Assembly: GCA_039026295.1 (NCBI GenBank)
Contig: JBCCMP010000034.1
Location: forward strand, 1 to 19,383
Length of the DNA stretch: 19,383 bases
Direction of reading: 5' to 3'
Origin: Thermohalobaculum sp039026295
Lineage (GTDB): Bacteria; Pseudomonadota; Alphaproteobacteria; Rhodobacterales; Rhodobacteraceae
The translations under genes and the position numbers were made by a program. Below, in pieces: positions 15,504-19,383 of this stretch (positions within the stretch are counted from its first letter, which is position 1; every line of letters starts with the position of its first letter). The notes under the pieces were generated by a model. The model did no database searches. It was not told where the DNA came from and worked only from the letters and a program-made list of their open reading frames with translations.

Positions 15504-15803
15504 TTGGACGGTTTCAACTGGAAACAGATCGCACTGCCGGTAGCCTATATCGGGCTGATCGGGGTCATTGCCGTCTTCGCCCATTCGGGCTTGCAGTCCG
15601 AACACGGGCTCGCCGCCTTTCGTGAGGCAGGATCCGAAGAAAAGCGCCTGAAGGCGGACCTCGCTGCACTTCAGGCGGATCGGGCAGCCTTGCAAAACAA
15701 GGTCCACCGCCTCTCCGACCGGTATCTTGATCTTGATCTGCTGGACGAGCGTGCCCGGGCGGTGCTGGGCTATGCGCGGGCCGATGAACTGATCGTGCGC
15801 TAA
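15504..15803 (+). CDS. ftsB: FtsB/DivIC-type septum formation initiator
   Basis: Encodes 99 residues from the TTG at 15504, the usual size for FtsB. A short cytoplasmic N-terminus (MDGFNWKQ) precedes one membrane segment (about 9-27, IALPVAYIGLIGVIAVFAH). A periplasmic coiled coil rich in Leu, Glu, Lys and Asp follows (about 38-72, AGSEEKRLKADLAALQADRAALQ to HRLSD). A conserved tail has LDLLDERARAVLGYARADELI. FtsB forms a complex with FtsL and FtsQ at the division septum and activates septal wall synthesis. The alphaproteobacterial placement just ahead of pdhA supports the identification. Similarity in this family is low, so the name rests on topology, coiled coil, tail motif and context. Confidence 0.85.
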   Translation: MDGFNWKQIALPVAYIGLIGVIAVFAHSGLQSEHGLAAFREAGSEEKRLKADLAALQADRAALQNKVHRLSDRYLDLDLLDERARAVLGYARADELIVR

Positions 15804-15807
15804 GCAC

Positions 15808-15841
15808 GCCCCGCGGGCTTAAATCCAAGCAAATCCGGGGC
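15808..15841 (+). terminator. Two-tier hairpin between ftsB and pdhA
   Basis: GCCCCG (15808-15813) pairs with CGGGGC (15836-15841), and inside it GCTT (15817-15820) pairs with AAGC (15827-15830). It begins 5 bases after the ftsB stop. There is no T-tract, so it may be a terminator, an attenuator or a 3' stabiliser rather than a classical intrinsic terminator. Confidence 0.35.
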
Positions 15842-15964
15842 AAGATCTGTCGGTGCACCGCAGCGAATCCGCAATCTTGTTAACCTTTGTTTTGCTGCAC
15901 GTACGGAACAAACTGGTTAGTGTCTGCTGCAATCCGCACCCTGAAAGAGTGCGGGCGCCTGAAT

Positions 15965-15969
15965 GGAGG
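15965..15969 (+). promoter_or_regulatory. Shine-Dalgarno site pointing to a TTG start for pdhA
   Basis: GGAGG, then five bases, then TTG at 15975. The site lies inside the first codons of the longer reading from the ATG at 15963, which itself has no ribosome site upstream. Confidence 0.55.
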
Positions 15970-15974
15970 ACGCC

Positions 15975-16985
15975 TTGACGGACACCACCGCACCCGCATC
16001 AACTGCGGGCAAGAATTTGCCGCCCACCGCCGAAATTCTTGATTATTACAAAGACATGCTGCTGATCCGCCGGTTCGAGGAAAAGGCCGGGCAACTCTAC
16101 GGCATGGGTCTGATAGGCGGCTTCTGTCACCTATACATAGGACAGGAAGCAGTGGTTGTAGGTCTGCAGGCGTGCGCCAAAGAAGGTGATCAGGTGATCA
16201 CATCCTATCGCGACCACGGTCACATGCTTGCCTGCGGCATGGACGCAAAGGGCGTCATGGCGGAACTCACCGGGCGTGACGGCGGATATTCCAAAGGCAA
16301 GGGCGGGTCGATGCACATGTTCTCGTCCGAGAAGAACTTCTTCGGCGGGCACGGCATTGTTGCGGCACAGGTGCCTCTTGGCGCTGGTCTGGCATTCGCG
16401 AACCGTTATCGCGGGAACGACAATGTTTCGATGACCTATTTTGGCGACGGCGCTGCAAACCAGGGTCAGGTCTACGAGACATTCAACATGGCGGCCCTCT
16501 GGAAGTTGCCCTGCATTTTTGTGATCGAGAACAACCAGTATGCCATGGGCACGGCGCAGGCGCGGTCGACCTCCTCGCCCGACATCTACACGCGCGGCGA
16601 AGCGTTCGGCATTCCCGGTGAGGCGGTCAACGGTATGGATGTGCTCGAGGTCAAGGACGCGGGCGAGCGGGCGGTTCAGCACTGCCGATCCGGCGCGGGA
16701 CCTTATATCCTGGAGGTCAAGACCTACCGCTACCGTGGCCACTCCATGTCGGATCCGGCGAAGTACCGGACCCGGGAGGAGGTCTCGAAAATGCGCGAGG
16801 AACGCGATCCCATCGACGGTCTGCGGAAACTGATCATGGACAACGCCCTTGTCGATGAAGATGCGATCAAACAGATCGATAAAGATGTAAAAGCGGTGAT
16901 CAACGAAGCGGCGGCTTTTGCCCAGGAAAGTCCGGAACCTGCGGAAAGCGAGCTCTGGACGGACATTTATGCAGAGGTGTCCTGA
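15975..16985 (+). CDS. pdhA: Pyruvate dehydrogenase E1 component, alpha subunit
   Basis: Encodes 336 residues from the TTG at 15975, or 340 from the ATG at 15963. It decarboxylates pyruvate with thiamine diphosphate and passes the acetyl group to E2 lipoate. Landmarks, counted from the ATG, are HLYIGQEA (56-63), SYRDHGH (81-87), KGKGGSMHMF (111-120), the TPP motif from GDGAANQG (161-168) to ENN (189-191), and YRYRGHSMSDPAKYR (255-269), the loop phosphorylated in mitochondrial homologues. I favour TTG because GGAGG precedes it; the difference is four residues. The E1 is the alpha2beta2 type, with pdhB downstream. Its stop overlaps the start of the VOC gene (TGATG). About 171 bases separate it from ftsB, so it may have its own promoter. 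Confidence 0.95.
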   Translation: MTDTTAPASTAGKNLPPTAEILDYYKDMLLIRRFEEKAGQLYGMGLIGGFCHLYIGQEAVVVGLQACAKEGDQVITSYRDHGHMLACGMDAKGVMAELTGRDGGYSKGKGGSMHMFSSEKNFFGGHGIVAAQVPLGAGLAFANRYRGNDNVSMTYFGDGAANQGQVYETFNMAALWKLPCIFVIENNQYAMGTAQARSTSSPDIYTRGEAFGIPGEAVNGMDVLEVKDAGERAVQHCRSGAGPYILEVKTYRYRGHSMSDPAKYRTREEVSKMREERDPIDGLRKLIMDNALVDEDAIKQIDKDVKAVINEAAAFAQESPEPAESELWTDIYAEVS

Positions 16986-17374
16986 TGCCGCGTTTCGAAA
17001 TTCACGCCACCGACGTCGCCCGTGCTCGTGCCTTTTGCAGCGGCCTTTTCGGATGGTCTTTCTCACCGCTCGAGGGTTTCGAGGCAGTCGATTATCAGCT
17101 CATCAACAGCCATGAAGTGGGACCCGAAAAGGCCATGACTGGAGGGATCCTTCGCCGCACAATCGGCTCGCATCCGCCAGGATCGGCGATCCGAGGCTCG
17201 ATCATGACATTCGAGGTCGCCGATTGCGATGAAAGCTATGCGTGGGCACTGGGACATGGCGGGTCAGAGGCGTTGCCACCGATGGACTACCCGGGGATCG
17301 GTCGTGCTGCATATGTCGAGGACGGCGAAGGCAACGTTGTCGGCATGATCTCCGTGGCAGAAGGAGCCCCATAA
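16985..17374 (+). CDS. VOC-family (glyoxalase/bleomycin-resistance fold) protein
   Basis: Encodes 129 residues with the beta-alpha-beta-beta-beta pattern of two VOC half-repeats: MPRFEIHATDVARARAFCSGLFGWSF at the start and IMTFEVADCDES to AAYVEDGEGNVVGMISV in the second half. Members include glyoxalase I, extradiol dioxygenases and antibiotic-binding proteins, and some are not enzymes. Possible metal ligands are His7 and Glu113 (VEDGEGN), but I cannot confirm a full set, so the function is unknown. The ATG shares its A with the pdhA TGA stop, which implies translational coupling. pdhB starts one base after its stop. Lying inside the pyruvate dehydrogenase operon, it may handle a 2-oxo or aldehyde by-product, which is inference. 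Confidence 0.85.
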   Translation: MPRFEIHATDVARARAFCSGLFGWSFSPLEGFEAVDYQLINSHEVGPEKAMTGGILRRTIGSHPPGSAIRGSIMTFEVADCDESYAWALGHGGSEALPPMDYPGIGRAAYVEDGEGNVVGMISVAEGAP

Positions 17375-17375
17375 C

Positions 17376-18779
17376 ATGGCAATTCAGATCCTGATGCCGG
17401 CGCTATCGCCGACCATGGAGGAAGGCACGCTTGCCAAATGGCTGGTGGCCGAAGGGGACAAGGTCTCCTCCGGGGATATCATCGCGGAGATCGAAACCGA
17501 TAAGGCGACCATGGAAGTGGAGGCGGTTGACGAGGGGGTTGTCGGCAAACTGGTGGTTGCCGAGGGGACTGAAGGCGTGAAGGTCAATGCCGTCATCGCT
17601 GTACTTTTGGAAGATGGCGAGGACGCGAGCGCCGCAGAGGCTGCAGCAGGCGCACCGCCTGCCGCGGGGTCGACAGAAGTACCTGCGGAAGCACCACAAC
17701 CGGCCCCGTCAGATGAAGCCGCACCTGCAAACGCTGCGCCTGTAGCCTTTGCCGTTGCTGCTGCGGTCATGGAACCGGACTGGCCAGGCGGTACAGCAGT
17801 CAAGGAGCAATCCGTGCGCGAGGCGCTGCGCGATGCCATGGCAGAGGAAATGCGCGCCTCTGACGATGTCTTGTTGATGGGCGAGGAAGTTGCGGAATAC
17901 CAGGGAGCTTACAAGGTGTCCCAGGGTCTGCTTGAAGAGTTCTCCGACCGGCGGGTGATAGACACGCCGATCACCGAGCACGGATTTGCCGGGATCGCAG
18001 TCGGTTCCGCCTTTGCGGGCCTGCGCCCGATCGTCGAGTTCATGACGTTCAATTTCGCCATGCAGGCGATTGACCAGATCATCAACTCGGCGGCAAAGAC
18101 GCTTTACATGTCCGGTGGTCAGATGGGCTGCCCGATCGTCTTCCGCGGCCCGAATGGCGCGGCGGCGCGGGTGGCCGCGCAACACTCTCAGGACTATGCC
18201 GCGTGGTATGCGCAGATCCCCGGCTTGAAGGTGGTGCAGCCCTACACCGCGTCGGATGCAAAAGGTCTGCTCAAGTCGGCGATCCGCGATCCCAATCCGG
18301 TTATTTTCCTGGAAAACGAGATTCTCTACGGCCGTGCATTCGAAGTGCCAGAGCTTGACGACTTCACAGTCCCCATCGGCAAGGCCAAGCTAGTGCGCGA
18401 GGGCACAGATCTGACATTGGTCAGTTTTGGCATCGGAATGAGCCACACCCTGGAGGCCGCCGATGCATTGGCCGCGGAAGGCATCTCCGCTGATGTCATC
18501 GACTTACGCTCGCTCCGTCCAATGGACACAGACACGGTGATCGCATCAGTCCAGAAGACCAACCGCTGCGTGACGGTAGAGGAAGGTTTCCCGGTCTGCT
18601 CCATCGGAAACCACATCTCTGCAGTCCTAATGCAACAGGCCTTCGATTGGCTGGACGCTCCGGTCATCAACTGTACCGGCAAGGATGTGCCGATGCCCTA
18701 CGCGGCCAATCTGGAAAAGCTGGCGCTTATCACTGTGCCCGAAATTGTCGAGGCGGCGAAAGCCGTCTGCTACCGGTAA
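17376..18779 (+). CDS. pdhB: Pyruvate dehydrogenase E1 beta subunit with N-terminal lipoyl domain
   Basis: Encodes 467 residues. Residues 1-80 are a complete lipoyl domain with the lipoylation site Lys43 in ETDKATMEVEA. An Ala/Pro-rich flexible linker follows (about 82-135), then the E1 beta catalytic domain (about 140-467), with MGEEVAEYQGAYKVSQGL (168-185), the catalytic-region Glu201 in TPITEHGF, AAQHSQDYAAWYAQIPGLKVVQPY (267-290), DLRSLRPMD and PMPYAANLE. An E1 beta carrying lipoyl is a known alphaproteobacterial form; most bacterial and mitochondrial E1 beta chains lack it. GGAG precedes the ATG. The lipoyl domain is nearly identical to that of pdhC, which follows after 11 bases. Confidence 0.96.
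   Translation: MAIQILMPALSPTMEEGTLAKWLVAEGDKVSSGDIIAEIETDKATMEVEAVDEGVVGKLVVAEGTEGVKVNAVIAVLLEDGEDASAAEAAAGAPPAAGSTEVPAEAPQPAPSDEAAPANAAPVAFAVAAAVMEPDWPGGTAVKEQSVREALRDAMAEEMRASDDVLLMGEEVAEYQGAYKVSQGLLEEFSDRRVIDTPITEHGFAGIAVGSAFAGLRPIVEFMTFNFAMQAIDQIINSAAKTLYMSGGQMGCPIVFRGPNGAAARVAAQHSQDYAAWYAQIPGLKVVQPYTASDAKGLLKSAIRDPNPVIFLENEILYGRAFEVPELDDFTVPIGKAKLVREGTDLTLVSFGIGMSHTLEAADALAAEGISADVIDLRSLRPMDTDTVIASVQKTNRCVTVEEGFPVCSIGNHISAVLMQQAFDWLDAPVINCTGKDVPMPYAANLEKLALITVPEIVEAAKAVCYR
17412..17449 (+). repeat. 38-base direct repeat in the pdhB lipoyl domain
   Basis: Identical base for base to 18827-18864 in pdhC. Both code MEEGTLAKWLVA and flanking bases, with silent differences outside the tract. 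Confidence 0.9.
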
Positions 18780-18790
18780 GGGACACGCGG

Positions 18791-19383
18791 ATGCCGATCA
18801 ACATTCTGATGCCCGCCCTTTCCCCCACCATGGAGGAAGGCACGCTTGCCAAATGGCTGGTGGCAGAGGGCGACACCGTTTCCTCCGGCGATCTGATCGC
18901 TGAGATTGAGACCGACAAGGCCACCATGGAGGTCGAAGCGGTTGACGAAGGGACCGTTGGGAAGCTGCTCGTCGCGGAAGGCACCGAGGGCGTGAAGGTC
19001 AATGCCGTGATCGCCGTGCTGCTTGAAGAAGGCGAAAGCGTCGACGATATTGGCGATGTCACTGAGGCGCCGGTTGCTGCTCCCGCTGCCGCATCTGATA
19101 ATACCGAAAGCGATGCCGCGGTGACGGATACACCGGCTGCTACTCCGGCGTCGTCTGCTCCGGCTGCGCCTTCGGTTGGCCGGATTTTTGCCTCTCCCCT
19201 CGCTCGACGCATCGCAGCGGACAAAGGCATCGATCTCAGCCAGGTGAAGGGCAGTGGTCCGAAGGGCCGGATCGTCAGGGCAGACGTGGAAGGCTTCAGC
19301 CCGACCACAGCTGCAGCGCATGCGGACGCACCTGCCGCCGCGTCTCCGGTCCCGGCCCCAATGGCCGCAGGCCCTGGCGCCGA
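18791..19383 (+). CDS. pdhC: Pyruvate dehydrogenase E2, dihydrolipoamide acetyltransferase (5' part)
   Basis: The first 197 codons are present; the gene runs off the window end. One lipoyl domain (1-80) carries Lys43 in ETDKATMEVEA. After an Ala/Pro/Thr linker (about 82-127) comes the peripheral-subunit-binding domain, which holds E3 or E1 (about 129-169: VGRIFASPLARRIAADKGIDL, then GSGPKGRIVRADV). A second Ala/Pro linker starts at about 171. The catalytic acetyltransferase domain with its His-x-x-x-Asp-Gly motif would follow beyond the window. E2 forms the core of the complex and makes acetyl-CoA. The start ATG lies 11 bases after the pdhB stop, with a weak ribosome site (GGGACACG). Confidence 0.95.
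   Translation, partial: MPINILMPALSPTMEEGTLAKWLVAEGDTVSSGDLIAEIETDKATMEVEAVDEGTVGKLLVAEGTEGVKVNAVIAVLLEEGESVDDIGDVTEAPVAAPAAASDNTESDAAVTDTPAATPASSAPAAPSVGRIFASPLARRIAADKGIDLSQVKGSGPKGRIVRADVEGFSPTTAAAHADAPAAASPVPAPMAAGPGA
18827..18864 (+). repeat. 38-base direct repeat in the pdhC lipoyl domain
   Basis: Second copy of the tract at 17412-17449. The surrounding lipoyl coding regions are also very similar, differing mainly at third positions. Confidence 0.9.

Noticed and set aside
15880..15905. Possible CtrA box upstream of pdhA
   Set aside because: TTAA is followed after seven bases by TTTG, and the second half-site matches at only two of four positions.
16131..17066. 311-codon minus-strand open frame
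   Set aside because: It is antisense to pdhA, whose conserved motifs explain the region. It has no domain of its own.

Overview
The window looks like chromosomal DNA of a GC-rich alphaproteobacterium, most likely of the Rhodobacteraceae/roseobacter group. The evidence is an ftsB-like gene directly ahead of a pyruvate dehydrogenase cluster, a pdhB that carries its own N-terminal lipoyl domain, the protein family types, and Shine-Dalgarno sites with some GTG/TTG starts. The assignment is inferred from gene content and style, not from an alignment. I found no tRNA, rRNA, CRISPR array, intact insertion sequence or phage gene.

Region 1 (1-4225, all minus strand, read right to left) holds an orphan thiamine-diphosphate E1 alpha/beta pair, uracil phosphoribosyltransferase (upp), a secreted MORN-repeat protein and an RraA-family protein. 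The E1 genes overlap by one base, and spacing from upp to the MORN gene is short. No E2 or E3 gene accompanies this E1 pair.

Region 2 (4283-7433) starts with a plus-strand gene divergent from the E1 pair. It encodes an uncharacterised protein made of two copies of one roughly 95-residue unit. Converging on it is a minus-strand STAS to metallo-beta-lactamase-fold pair, which resembles a partner-switching signalling module. A plus-strand nitroreductase-family gene follows.

Region 3 (7434-8992) is a 326-base gene-free stretch of lower GC that is rich in inverted repeats. It leads into an MFS transporter gene that has no visible Shine-Dalgarno site.

Region 4 (9003-15261, minus strand, read right to left) holds a large acidic, probably secreted protein (carbohydrate-binding-like, cadherin-like and VWA domains), an LhgO-like FAD oxidoreductase and a cytoplasmic BisC/DMSO-reductase-type molybdoenzyme. 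A strong hairpin between the first two contains the oxidoreductase's Shine-Dalgarno site in its stem.

Region 5 (15504-19383, plus strand) is ftsB, pdhA, a small VOC-family gene, pdhB and the start of pdhC. Together they encode the E1 and E2 parts of pyruvate dehydrogenase. The lipoyl domains of pdhB and pdhC are almost identical, including an exact 38-base DNA match.

The best candidates for something undescribed are the duplicated GSHG/NDAG protein beside the orphan E1 pair, the Shine-Dalgarno-occluding hairpin at 12558-12591, the structured leader at 7434-7759, and the STAS-MBL pair.
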